64,000 nucleotides of DNA. It comes from Thalassovita gelatinovora (GTDB lineage Bacteria > Pseudomonadota > Alphaproteobacteria > Rhodobacterales > Rhodobacteraceae). A program made the position numbers and the translations under genes. Below the pieces are notes generated by a model. That model did no database searches and had not been told where the DNA came from. It saw nothing but the letters and a program-made list of their open reading frames with translations. Numbering within the stretch: the stretch's first letter is position 1; the number at the start of each line of letters is the position of its first letter. The stretch is taken from positions 62,001-126,000 of the forward strand of contig NZ_CYSA01000005.1 in assembly GCF_001458355.1 (NCBI RefSeq), written 5' to 3'. Shown piece after piece: positions 17,697 through 26,275 of the stretch.

Positions 17697-17859
17697 ATCT
17701 GTTCGCTTTGCCTCATGCGTTGCCCCCGCACGACCGGCACCGGGCCGATGCACCGCCCGATGTCTTCCAGCAGTCACAGCCCTACCCCATCTCCATTCGC
17801 CAAAGCCTTAACACCGCGCACGTATCTTCTTTTGTTCGAAAACATCCTCGGGGGTGAAT

Positions 17860-17888
17860 ACGATAAAAACCCATCAGGTTTTCATCGT
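17860..17888. promoter_or_regulatory. 29-bp dyad between the GTA cluster and the canSDC gene
   Basis: Left arm ACGATAAAAACC (17860-17871), 5-base spacer, right arm GGTTTTCATCGT (17877-17888): 11 of 12 positions pair. Neither strand has a T run after it, so it looks like an operator more than a terminator. The whole 330-base gap (17697-18026) must hold the promoters of the divergent GTA and carboxynorspermidine genes; otherwise I see only a Shine-Dalgarno (AAAGGA) for the plus-strand gene. Confidence 0.5.
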
Positions 17889-18026
17889 AGAGCGGGCAGA
17901 CAGCCCCCTTTTTGCCGCCAGGCCCAAACCCGGCAACAGTTTTTCTTTGCCACACCGCCCTTCCACAGCTAAGGGAGGGCCGCGCGTGATTCCCCTGCGT
18001 CGCTTCTGTAAAAGGACCGCCGCCCG

Positions 18027-19124
18027 ATGCTGCAAACCCCTTATTATCTGATCGACAAATCCCAACTGTTGCCGAACATGGAAAAAATCGCCTGGCTGCG
18101 GGAAAATTCCGGGGCCAAGGCGCTGTTGGCGCTGAAATGCTTCGCCAGCTGGGGGGTGTTCGATTTCATGTCGCACTACATGGACGGCACCACCTCTTCG
18201 TCGCTCTTTGAGGTCAAGCTGGGCCGGGAAAAATTCCCCGGCGAAACCCATGCCTATTCGGTGGCCTGGGCCGATCACGAAATAGACGAAGTTCTGGCCA
18301 ACTCCGACAAGGTCATCTTCAACACGGTCGGCCAGTTAACCCGGTTCGAAGCCGCCAGCCGCAACCACATCCGCGGCCTGCGGGTCAATCCCGGCGTGTC
18401 GACCAGCGATTTTGACCTGGCCGATCCTGCCCGCCCGTTTTCACGCCTCGGCGAACATGATCCCAAAGACATCGAACCGGTGGCCGACCTGATCACCGGC
18501 TTCATGTTCCACAACAATTGCGAAAACGCAGATTTCGACCGTTTCGACGACATGTTGACCCTGATCGAAACCCGTTTCGGCCCGCTGATCAAACGGATGA
18601 ACTGGGTCAGCCTTGGCGGCGGCATCCATTTCACCGGCGCGGATTACCCGCTCGACCGTTTGGCCGAACGGTTGAAACGGTTCGCCGGGGAAAACGAAAT
18701 TCAGGTCTATCTGGAACCCGGCGAAGCGGCGATCACCAAATCCACCACGCTGGAAGTCACCGTTCTCGATACCATGTTCAACGGCAAGAACCTCGCCATT
18801 GTCGACAGTTCGATCGAGGCGCATATGCTCGATCTGCTGATCTACCGCGAAAGCGCCAAGATGGCCCCCAATGATGGCCCCGAGGATTGGATGATCTGCG
18901 GCAAATCCTGCCTCGCCGGTGACATTTTCGGTGAATTCAAATTCCCCAAACCACTGCAAGCCGGTGATCGGCTGTCTATTCAGGACGCCGCAGGCTATAC
19001 CATGGTTAAGAAAAACTGGTTCAACGGCGTGAAAATGCCCGCCATTGCCATTCGGGAACTGAACGGCACGATCCGTCTGCAACGTGACTTTGGTTACGAC
19101 GATTTTACCGCCGCGCTGTCCTAG
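18027..19124 (+). CDS. nspC: Carboxynorspermidine/carboxyspermidine decarboxylase
   Basis: A 365-residue PLP enzyme of the alanine racemase fold (group IV decarboxylases). Lys37 in LLALKCFASWG is the PLP lysine, SLGGGIHFTG binds the phosphate, and GKSCLAGDIFGEF holds the Cys-Asp active-site pair contributed by the other subunit. It decarboxylates carboxy(nor)spermidine to (nor)spermidine or spermidine. The dehydrogenase for the preceding step follows 42 bases later, so this is the alternative polyamine pathway used instead of spermidine synthase. Confidence 0.92.
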   Translation: MLQTPYYLIDKSQLLPNMEKIAWLRENSGAKALLALKCFASWGVFDFMSHYMDGTTSSSLFEVKLGREKFPGETHAYSVAWADHEIDEVLANSDKVIFNTVGQLTRFEAASRNHIRGLRVNPGVSTSDFDLADPARPFSRLGEHDPKDIEPVADLITGFMFHNNCENADFDRFDDMLTLIETRFGPLIKRMNWVSLGGGIHFTGADYPLDRLAERLKRFAGENEIQVYLEPGEAAITKSTTLEVTVLDTMFNGKNLAIVDSSIEAHMLDLLIYRESAKMAPNDGPEDWMICGKSCLAGDIFGEFKFPKPLQAGDRLSIQDAAGYTMVKKNWFNGVKMPAIAIRELNGTIRLQRDFGYDDFTAALS

Positions 19125-19166
19125 CGCTTCTCAGCAACCAATGACACCCAAAGGGGGTTCTGACCG

Positions 19167-20411
19167 TTGAAAAAGAATGTTCTCATCATCGGCGCCGGTG
19201 GCGTCGCTCAGGTCGTTGCGCATAAATGCGCACAAAACAACGATGTGCTTGGCGATATCCATATCGCCAGCCGGACGCTTGCCAAATGCGAAGCGATCCT
19301 TGAGTCCGTCCGCGCAAAGGACGCAATGAAACAGGAGGGCGTTCTGCAGGCGCATGCGGTCGATGCGATGGACAGCGCCGCGGTGGCCGCCCTGATCCGC
19401 GACACCGGCGCGCAGATCGTCATCAACGTGGGCACCGCCTTCGTCAACATGACGGTGCTGGACGCCTGTATCGAAACCGGTGCCGCCTATATCGACACGG
19501 CCATTCACGAAGACCCCGACAAGATTTGCGAAACCCCGCCCTGGTACGGCAATTACGAATGGAAGAAACGCGATCTTTGCGCGCAAAAAGGCGTCACCGC
19601 CATCCTCGGCGCGGGGTTCGATCCGGGCGTGGTCAACGCCTTTGCCCGTTTCGCCATCGACATGATGGACGAGGTGAAATCGATCGACATCGTCGACATC
19701 AATGCGGGCAATCACGGCAAATATTTTGCCACCAATTTCGACCCCGAAATCAACTTCCGCGAATTCACCGGCACCGTCTATTACTGGGAAGACCAGCAAT
19801 GGAAGGAACTGTCGATGTTTGAAAGCGGCAAATCGTGGGACCTGCCGGTGGTTGGCCCGTCGCAGGCCTATCAGTCGGGTCATGACGAGGTGCACAGCCT
19901 CGCCACCAATTACCCGCAGGCCGATGTGCGGTTCTGGATGGGGTTCGGCGATCACTATATCAACGTCTTCACCGTGCTGAAAAACCTCGGCCTCTTGTCC
20001 GAACACCCCGTCACCACCGCCGAAGGGTTGGAGGTCGTGCCGCTGAAAGTGGTCAAGGCCGTGCTGCCCGATCCGGCCTCGCTGGCGCCGAACTACACCG
20101 GCAAGACCTGCATCGGCGATCTGGTCAAGGGCGTGAAGGACGGCCAGGACTTCGAAGTCTTCGTCTACAACGTCGCCGACCACAAGGAAGCCTATGAGGA
20201 AGTCGGGTCACAGGGCATTTCCTACACCGCCGGCGTGCCCCCCGTCGCCGCCGCGATGCTGGTGGCCTCTGGTGAATGGGACGCCCATACGATGAAGAAT
20301 GTCGAAGAACTCGACCCCAAACCCTTCTTCACCCTCCTCGACCGGATCGGCCTGCCCACCCGCGTGCAGATCGGCGGCCTGGGCGGCGAAGACAAGGCTT
20401 GGAACGCATAA
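19167..20411 (+). CDS. Carboxynorspermidine synthase (saccharopine dehydrogenase family)
   Basis: A 414-residue NAD(P)-dependent enzyme that condenses aspartate semialdehyde with diaminopropane or putrescine. It begins at TTG 19167, with AAAGGGGG upstream and no ATG between that site and the Rossmann motif LIIGAGGVAQVVAHKC. FDPGVVNAFARFAID and GTVYYWEDQQWKEL are typical. It forms an operon with nspC. A terminator follows 32 bases after the stop. Confidence 0.92.
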   Translation: MKKNVLIIGAGGVAQVVAHKCAQNNDVLGDIHIASRTLAKCEAILESVRAKDAMKQEGVLQAHAVDAMDSAAVAALIRDTGAQIVINVGTAFVNMTVLDACIETGAAYIDTAIHEDPDKICETPPWYGNYEWKKRDLCAQKGVTAILGAGFDPGVVNAFARFAIDMMDEVKSIDIVDINAGNHGKYFATNFDPEINFREFTGTVYYWEDQQWKELSMFESGKSWDLPVVGPSQAYQSGHDEVHSLATNYPQADVRFWMGFGDHYINVFTVLKNLGLLSEHPVTTAEGLEVVPLKVVKAVLPDPASLAPNYTGKTCIGDLVKGVKDGQDFEVFVYNVADHKEAYEEVGSQGISYTAGVPPVAAAMLVASGEWDAHTMKNVEELDPKPFFTLLDRIGLPTRVQIGGLGGEDKAWNA

Positions 20412-20443
20412 ACCGGCAGATTGCGCCATACCCGTAAATTTGC

Positions 20444-20468
20444 AAAGCCCGCCATTCGGCGGGCTTTT
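20444..20468 (+). terminator. Rho-independent terminator
   Basis: Perfect 10-bp stem AAAGCCCGCC / GGCGGGCTTT with a 4-base loop (ATTC) and a short T run (TTTTCT). It ends the carboxynorspermidine operon. Confidence 0.88.
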
Positions 20469-20595
20469 CTATTTTGGCCGCCTGCATCCCAAATTGACTA
20501 TCTTCCAGTCGGAATTTAGACAAATGGCAGACCAATGTTTCTTCGCAAAGACGTTCAAATCAGAAATTGAATTCAAAGATGAAAGACTGTTCTCA

Positions 20596-21003
20596 ATGAA
20601 ACACCTGGCAACAGGAAGCTGCCTGTGCGGTACCGTCAGTTTTCACATCAACGGCGAGTTCGAAAGCTTTTTCCTTTGTCATTGTTCGCGCTGCCGAAAA
20701 GATACCGGTTCGGTTCACGCGGCCAATCTGTTTTCTTCCAAGGCGAAAGTACAATGGCTGGCGGGACAGGAAAGCATCAAGACATTTCAGCTGCCGGGAA
20801 CCCAGCATGCAAAAAGCTTCTGCATGATATGCGGGTCTGCCCTGCCAACGGTTCAGATGAACGGCGCTTTGCTGGTCGTGCCTGCAGGATCTCTCGACAG
20901 TCAGATCAGCATTCGACCCAATGCGCATATTTGCTATACCGACCGCGCGGAATGGGCAGATGGGTTGGAAACCGTGGACAAAATCTGCGCCCTTCCCGAC
21001 TAA
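20596..21003 (+). CDS. GFA-family zinc protein (Mss4-like fold)
   Basis: A 135-residue protein of the family first named for glutathione-dependent formaldehyde-activating enzyme. GSCLCGTVSF (Cys9, Cys11), CHCSRCRKDTG (Cys28, Cys30, Cys33) and FCMICGSALP supply the zinc ligands. Most family members have no proven reaction. The start is uncertain: the ATG at 20596 gives the usual N terminus, while ATG 20524 would add 24 residues; neither has a strong ribosome binding site. Its codon use is less GC-biased than its neighbours, hinting at transfer. Confidence 0.78.
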   Translation: MKHLATGSCLCGTVSFHINGEFESFFLCHCSRCRKDTGSVHAANLFSSKAKVQWLAGQESIKTFQLPGTQHAKSFCMICGSALPTVQMNGALLVVPAGSLDSQISIRPNAHICYTDRAEWADGLETVDKICALPD

Positions 21004-21082
21004 CCGAAGCTCTTTTGGCGCAGCTTGTCGCCCCTCGATCATGCCCAAGGCCGATATGCCCAAGTAGCAGTCTTTAGATATC

Positions 21083-21110
21083 AAAAAAAAACACCCGCCG
21101 AAGCGGGTGT
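21083..21110 (-). terminator. Rho-independent terminator of the mltG gene
   Basis: Perfect stem ACACCCGC / GCGGGTGT (21091-21110), loop CGAA; on the minus strand it is followed by eight T. It lies 7 bases after the mltG stop. Confidence 0.9.
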
Positions 21111-21116
21111 CTCAAA

Positions 21117-22271
21117 TCACTGATCGGCCTGTTCCGCCTCGATCCGCCGCCACTTGGCGACGTTGGCGTTATGCTCGGCCAGGGTTTCGGCGAAAGCATG
21201 GCCGCCCGACCCGTCCGCCACGAAGAACACGAACTTGGTCTCTGCCGGGTCCAGCGCCGCTTCGATGCTGGCCTTGCCGGGATTGGCGATCGGTGTCGGC
21301 GGCAGCCCGTCGATCACATAGGTGTTCCACGGCGTTTCCCCGCGCAGCTCGCTTTGCCGCAAACCACGGCCCAACACGCCCTGCCCCTTGGTGATGCCAT
21401 AGATCACCGTCGGGTCGGTCTGCAACCGCATCCCCTGTTTCAGCCGGTTGATGAACACGCTCGCCACCTGGCGGCGTTCGTCAGGCACCCCGGTTTCCTT
21501 TTCGATGATCGACGCGAGGATCAGCGCCTCTTCTTTCGAATTCAACGGCAACCCGTCGACCCGGTTTTTCCACGCCTCGTCCAGAAGCGCCGCTTGCGCA
21601 TCGACCATGCGGGCAACGATCTCGGCCCGGGTGTCGCCCGGCTTTATCTCGTAACTGTCGGGGGCCAACGTCCCTTCGGCGGGCAATTCGGCGATATCGC
21701 CGGTCAGAACCGAAACCTGTTTCAGTTCCTCGATCACCTGCCAACTGGTCACCCCTTCGGCCAATGCGATCCGGTGGCGGGTATCCGATTGCGTCAGCGG
21801 TTGCACGAAGGCCTCTGGTTGGTCTTCTGTCCCCGGCACGAAGGCGGCCTTTTCGACATAGCGATTGGTCGCAGGGTCCAGTTCGCGCAGCACGATTTCG
21901 CTGCGGGTGATGCCGACGCGGTAAACCACTTCGGTGCCGCAGGTGCTGGCACCGCCACGGGTCAGGATGTCGACGATCTGTTCCATCGACGCCCCTTCGG
22001 GCACCAGGAAACTGCCTGCCTTCAACTGATCGGCCTTGTCGGTATAATCCGCCCCCAGCCGAAACAGGGTGCCGTTCGAAACCGCGCCGTCCTGTTCCAG
22101 CCGCTGGCTGATCTTGGTCATGTTCGACCCGGGTTCGACCCGCACGCAAATCGCCTGCTGCAACGGCCCCACAGTGCGATAGCTGCGCTGCCCCCAAAGG
22201 ATCAAACCGCCGCCGAGGAACATCATGACAATCAGCAAGGTCAATGCGTTAGACGCAATTGATCGCCACAT
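21117..22271 (-). CDS. mltG: Endolytic murein transglycosylase MltG
   Basis: A 384-residue inner-membrane enzyme that cuts nascent glycan strands and so ends peptidoglycan polymerisation. There is an N-terminal signal anchor (residues about 8-26), a LysM-like part, and the YceG domain with catalytic Glu257 in ASIIEKETGV. Other landmarks are NRLKQGMRLQTDPTVIYG and YVIDGLPPTPIANPG. Its start overlaps the fabF stop by one base, an arrangement common in Rhodobacterales. Confidence 0.95.
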   Translation of the reverse strand: MWRSIASNALTLLIVMMFLGGGLILWGQRSYRTVGPLQQAICVRVEPGSNMTKISQRLEQDGAVSNGTLFRLGADYTDKADQLKAGSFLVPEGASMEQIVDILTRGGASTCGTEVVYRVGITRSEIVLRELDPATNRYVEKAAFVPGTEDQPEAFVQPLTQSDTRHRIALAEGVTSWQVIEELKQVSVLTGDIAELPAEGTLAPDSYEIKPGDTRAEIVARMVDAQAALLDEAWKNRVDGLPLNSKEEALILASIIEKETGVPDERRQVASVFINRLKQGMRLQTDPTVIYGITKGQGVLGRGLRQSELRGETPWNTYVIDGLPPTPIANPGKASIEAALDPAETKFVFFVADGSGGHAFAETLAEHNANVAKWRRIEAEQADQ

Positions 22272-23530
22272 CAGCCGACCTTCCCGAACAACACGCTGGC
22301 ATTGGTGCCACCAAAGCCAAAGCTGTTAGACAGCGCCACGTTAATGTTGCGTTCACGTTTCTGGTTCGGGGCCAGATCCAATGCGCTTTCCACCGCCGGA
22401 TTGTCTAGGTTGATCGTCGGCGGAGCCACCTGATCGCGGATCGCCAGGATCGAAAATATCGCCTCGATCGCCCCGGCCGCGCCCAGCAAATGCCCGGTCG
22501 CCGATTTGGTCGATGACATTGTGGCAGTCGATACGGCGTCGCCCAGAATGCGTTCCACCGCGCCCAACTCGATCGTATCCGCCATGGTCGAAGTGCCATG
22601 CGCATTGATGTAATCAATCGCAGAAGCGTCGATCTTGGCATCCTTCAGCGCCGCCCGCATCGCGCGTTCGCCACCATTGCCATCCTCCGACGGTGCGGTG
22701 ATGTGATAGGCATCGCCCGACAATCCATAGCCCAGAACCTCGGCATAGATCTTGGCGCCGCGCGCCTTGGCGTGTTCGTATTCTTCCAACACAATGACGC
22801 CCGACCCTTCGCCCATGACGAACCCGTCGCGGTCGTTGTCATAGGGGCGGCTGGCCGCCTGCGGATCATCCTTGCGCTTGGTCGACAGCGCCTTGCAGGC
22901 ATTGAACCCGGCAATCCCGATTTCGCAGATCGCGGCTTCGGCCCCGCCCGCGATCATCACATCGGCATCACCGTATTTGATCAGCCGGGTCGCATCGCCA
23001 ATGGCGTGGGCGCCGGTCGAACAGGCGGTCACGACCGCGTGGTTCGGCCCCTTGAAGCCATATTTGATGCTGACCTGACCGGAAATCAGGTTGATCAACG
23101 CCCCGGGAATAAAGAACGGCGATACCCGGCGCGGACCCTTTTCCTTGATCACCAGCGCGGTTTCGGCAATCGATTGCAATCCGCCGATTCCCGACCCGAT
23201 CATCACGCCGGTGCGTTCACGACTGTCTTCGTCCTGTGGAGCCCAGCCGGAATCTTCCACCGCCTGCGTTGCCGCCGCGATGCCGTAAAGGATGAAATCA
23301 TCGACCTTGCGGCGCTCTTTCGGCAACATCCAGTCATCGGGATTGAAACTCCCGTCGCTGCCATCGCCATAAGGCACTTCACAAGCGTAATCCGTGGCCA
23401 GATGGCTTGCATCGAAACGGGTGATCGTGCCTGCGCCCGATTTCCCATCCAGAAGCCGCGACCAGCTTTCTTCGACACCACATGCCAGCGGTGTCACCAA
23501 CCCCAGCCCGGTAACAACAACTCGACGCAT
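22271..23530 (-). CDS. fabF: 3-oxoacyl-ACP synthase II
   Basis: A 419-residue condensing enzyme that elongates acyl-ACP with malonyl-ACP. The catalytic Cys is in VVTACSTGAHAIG; the two His are in INAHGTSTMADT and KSATGHLLGAAG. Start MRRVVVTGLGLVTPL at 23530 with AAAGGAGAG upstream. It lies downstream of acpP in the usual order but with a terminator between, so the two can be expressed at different levels. Confidence 0.96.
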   Translation of the reverse strand: MRRVVVTGLGLVTPLACGVEESWSRLLDGKSGAGTITRFDASHLATDYACEVPYGDGSDGSFNPDDWMLPKERRKVDDFILYGIAAATQAVEDSGWAPQDEDSRERTGVMIGSGIGGLQSIAETALVIKEKGPRRVSPFFIPGALINLISGQVSIKYGFKGPNHAVVTACSTGAHAIGDATRLIKYGDADVMIAGGAEAAICEIGIAGFNACKALSTKRKDDPQAASRPYDNDRDGFVMGEGSGVIVLEEYEHAKARGAKIYAEVLGYGLSGDAYHITAPSEDGNGGERAMRAALKDAKIDASAIDYINAHGTSTMADTIELGAVERILGDAVSTATMSSTKSATGHLLGAAGAIEAIFSILAIRDQVAPPTINLDNPAVESALDLAPNQKRERNINVALSNSFGFGGTNASVLFGKVG

Positions 23531-23802
23531 TTTCTGCTCTCCTTTGCCTCGGCAGTTCGCGCCCTCAATAGCTTGGATCAAGCCGAAAGCGCAAGCATAT
23601 GCGGCCCTTTATAGGCGGCACGGGCCGGTCCTTGCCAGAGGAAACGATGCTTATCCTTGCCCCAAGTCCTCAGCGGTTGGCCGATGGCTAAACTTGCTGC
23701 AACGCAGCACCTTTTTTTCAAAAATTTCCCAGTCGTCTCAAAGCAACAGGCGGATCACCGCCCTGGTCCTGCCCCGGCGTCGTCAATCACGACCACCGCA
23801 TG

Positions 23803-23833
23803 AAAAAGCCCCCGCCAAAAATGGCAGGGGCTT
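23803..23833 (-). terminator. Rho-independent terminator of acpP
   Basis: 12-bp stem with one mismatch (23806-23817 with 23822-23833), loop of 4 A, and on the minus strand a T run after the stem. It separates acpP from fabF. The remaining bases of the 327-base gap, 23531-23802, should hold a fabF promoter; I see no clear motif. Confidence 0.85.
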
Positions 23834-23857
23834 AAAAACTCAGCGATGTGCAGTCGA

Positions 23858-24091
23858 TTACGACGCTTGGCTGATGAACTTCACTGCGTCGCCAAAAGTC
23901 TGAATCGTTTCGGCGGCGTCATCGGGAATCTCGATGCCGAATTCTTCTTCGAACGCCATCACCAATTCTACGGTGTCCAGGCTGTCCGCGCCCAGGTCGT
24001 CGATGAACGAAGCGTTCTCGGTGACTTTGTCTTCTTCCACACCCAGGTGCTCAACAACGATTTTTTTGACGCGGTCTGCGATATCGCTCAT
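23858..24091 (-). CDS. acpP: Acyl carrier protein
   Basis: A 77-residue acidic four-helix protein. Ser37 in [13 protein letters not shown] is the site of 4'-phosphopantetheine attachment. It carries growing acyl chains for the Fab enzymes encoded on both sides. Upstream, the 257-base gap to fabG (24092-24348) presumably holds its promoter; I see no distinct motif in it. Confidence 0.97.
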   Translation of the reverse strand: MSDIADRVKKIVVEHLGVEEDKVTENASFIDDLGADSLDTVELVMAFEEEFGIEIPDDAAETIQTFGDAVKFISQAS

Positions 24092-24348
24092 TTTATGTCC
24101 TCATCTTTTGGGCCATCGGCCCGTATTGTCGCCCGTACCCGCAGGTTGGCTTGATTGATGCCCAAAATGCGGGCGGCTCCTCTCCCGCGACGCGGGCAGT
24201 TCCGAAGGGCGAAGATACCGCCCCCGGGAAAATCTGCGTGGCCTATAGCACATGGTGACGCCAACGCAAACGCTTTAGCAAGGGCCCATCGGGTTTCGTT
24301 CAGGTTTTTACGGCAATCCGCAATTCCCGTCCCGGTGGGCCTGTTGGC

Positions 24349-25086
24349 TTATAGCATCGCCATGCCGCCATTCACATGCAATGTGGCACCGGTAACATAG
24401 CCCGCTTCGGGGCTGGCCAGATACAGAACCGCCGCAGCGATTTCTTCCGGCGTTCCCATCCGGGCGGCGGGAATCTGCGCGTTGATTTTGGCCTTCTGAT
24501 CATCGGTCAGCTTGTCGGTCATCGCGGTAGCAATGAAACCCGGCGCAACCGCATTGGCGGTGATGCCACGGCTGGCAACCTCATAGGCGATGGATTTGGT
24601 CATCCCGATCAACCCCGCCTTAGCGGCGGCATAATTCGCCTGCCCCGGGTTGCCGGTGGCCCCGACGATCGAACTGATATTGATGATCCGGCCCCAGCGG
24701 GATTTCATCATCGGGCGCATCACGCCGCGGCACAGCCGCATTGCCGATGTCAGGTTCACATCCAGAACCGATTGCCATTCGTCATCCGACATCCGCATGA
24801 AAATCTGGTCGCGGGTGATGCCGGCATTGTTGACCAGAATGTCCAGGCTCCCCATCGCGTCGATTGCCTGTTTGGGCAAAGCATTGACCGCTTCGGGATC
24901 GCTCAGGTCACAGGGCAGAACGAAAGCGCGATCGCCCAGCTCTGCCGCCAGTGCTTCCAGCGGGTCCACCCGTGTACCGCTCAAGCCCACCGTGGCCCCG
25001 GCCCCGTGCAGCGCCTTAGCGATGGCCCCGCCGATCCCACCAGACGCCCCGGTCACCAGGGCGCATTTTCCACTCAGATCAAACAT
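24349..25086 (-). CDS. fabG: 3-oxoacyl-ACP reductase
   Basis: A 245-residue short-chain dehydrogenase that reduces 3-oxoacyl-ACP with NADPH. The cofactor motif is VTGASGGIGGAIA, followed by NNAGITRD; the catalytic Ser-Tyr-Lys are in ISSIVGATGNPGQANYAAAK. The start at 25086 has GAGGA upstream. fabD is 65 bases upstream on the same strand. Confidence 0.95.
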   Translation of the reverse strand: MFDLSGKCALVTGASGGIGGAIAKALHGAGATVGLSGTRVDPLEALAAELGDRAFVLPCDLSDPEAVNALPKQAIDAMGSLDILVNNAGITRDQIFMRMSDDEWQSVLDVNLTSAMRLCRGVMRPMMKSRWGRIINISSIVGATGNPGQANYAAAKAGLIGMTKSIAYEVASRGITANAVAPGFIATAMTDKLTDDQKAKINAQIPAARMGTPEEIAAAVLYLASPEAGYVTGATLHVNGGMAML

Positions 25087-25151
25087 ACCAGTTTTTCCTC
25101 TTTGTCCCACCGGCCCGACCGCAGATCGAACCGGTTAAAGTCTTGCATGGC

Positions 25152-26093
25152 TCAGCTCAGGCTGGCCATGGCCTTGGTCACATCTTCGGGCGTGCCCACG
25201 GCGGTACAAACGATGGACCGCTCGATCCGGCGGATCATCCCCGACAGGGCCTTGCCCGCGCCGATTTCCCAAACCTCGGTCACGCCTTTACCGGCCATCC
25301 ACAACACGCTTTCGCGCCAACGAACCGACCCGGTCACCTGATTCACCAGCAGCGACCGGATTGTCGCCGGATCGGTGATCGCTTCGGCCACCACATTGGC
25401 GACAATCGGCACCACCGGGCGGTTGATATCCACCTGTTGCAGCGCTTCTGCCATCACTCCGGCCGCCGGTTCCATCAAGGAACAATGGAACGGCGCGCTG
25501 ACCGGCAGCATTACCGCCCGCTTGGCGCCTTTTTCCTTGGCCAGATCGACGGCGCGTTGCACCGCATCGGTATGGCCGGACACCACCACCTGTCCCGGAT
25601 CATTGTCATTCGCAGCTTGGCAAACTTCACCCATCGCCGCCTCTGCCGCCACTGCCTTGGCCGTCGCGAAATCCAGCCCCAGTAAAGCCGCCATCGCGCC
25701 TTCGCCAACCGGAACCGCCTGCTGCATCGCCAAACCACGGGTACGCAGCAACCGCGCCGCATCGGTCACGCTCAACGCCCCCGCTGCGGCCAGTGCAGAA
25801 TATTCGCCCAGCGAATGACCCGCGACATAAGCCGCCTGTTCCGCCAACACCACGCCCTCGGCTTCCAACGCCCGCATTGCCGCCAGCGATGTCGCCATCA
25901 AGGCCGGTTGCGCATTCTGCGTCAGGGTCAGCGCATCTTGCTCCCCCTCCCAGATCAATGCGCTCAGGTTTTCACCCAAAGCCTCGTCGACTTCGTCAAA
26001 CACGGCCTTCGCGGCCGGATAGGCGTCAGCCAACGCTTTGCCCATGCCAATGGTCTGCGCCCCCTGACCGGGGAAAACGAATGCTTTTGTCAT
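25152..26093 (-). CDS. fabD: Malonyl-CoA:ACP transacylase
   Basis: A 313-residue enzyme that loads malonate onto ACP. FVFPGQGAQTIGMGK at the start, Ser94 in AGHSLGEYSALAAAG, and SAPFHCSLMEPA with the catalytic His are all present. It is the first gene of the fabD-fabG pair and is divergent from the cytochrome b561 gene at 26276. Confidence 0.95.
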   Translation of the reverse strand: MTKAFVFPGQGAQTIGMGKALADAYPAAKAVFDEVDEALGENLSALIWEGEQDALTLTQNAQPALMATSLAAMRALEAEGVVLAEQAAYVAGHSLGEYSALAAAGALSVTDAARLLRTRGLAMQQAVPVGEGAMAALLGLDFATAKAVAAEAAMGEVCQAANDNDPGQVVVSGHTDAVQRAVDLAKEKGAKRAVMLPVSAPFHCSLMEPAAGVMAEALQQVDINRPVVPIVANVVAEAITDPATIRSLLVNQVTGSVRWRESVLWMAGKGVTEVWEIGAGKALSGMIRRIERSIVCTAVGTPEDVTKAMASLS

Positions 26094-26275
26094 GACGGCC
26101 CTCATCCCGTTTGTTTTAGCCGATGTAAACGCCCACAGCGACGATCACAAGAGAAAGCCAAGCCCAAAACCATGGTGCCAATCTGCGCAGGGTCCCTGTG
26201 CGCAGGTTCCGATATTGCCCGCAGAGTTCCCGCGTTACATCTGACACGACATGGAATTCCCCAAAGGACCGCCCG

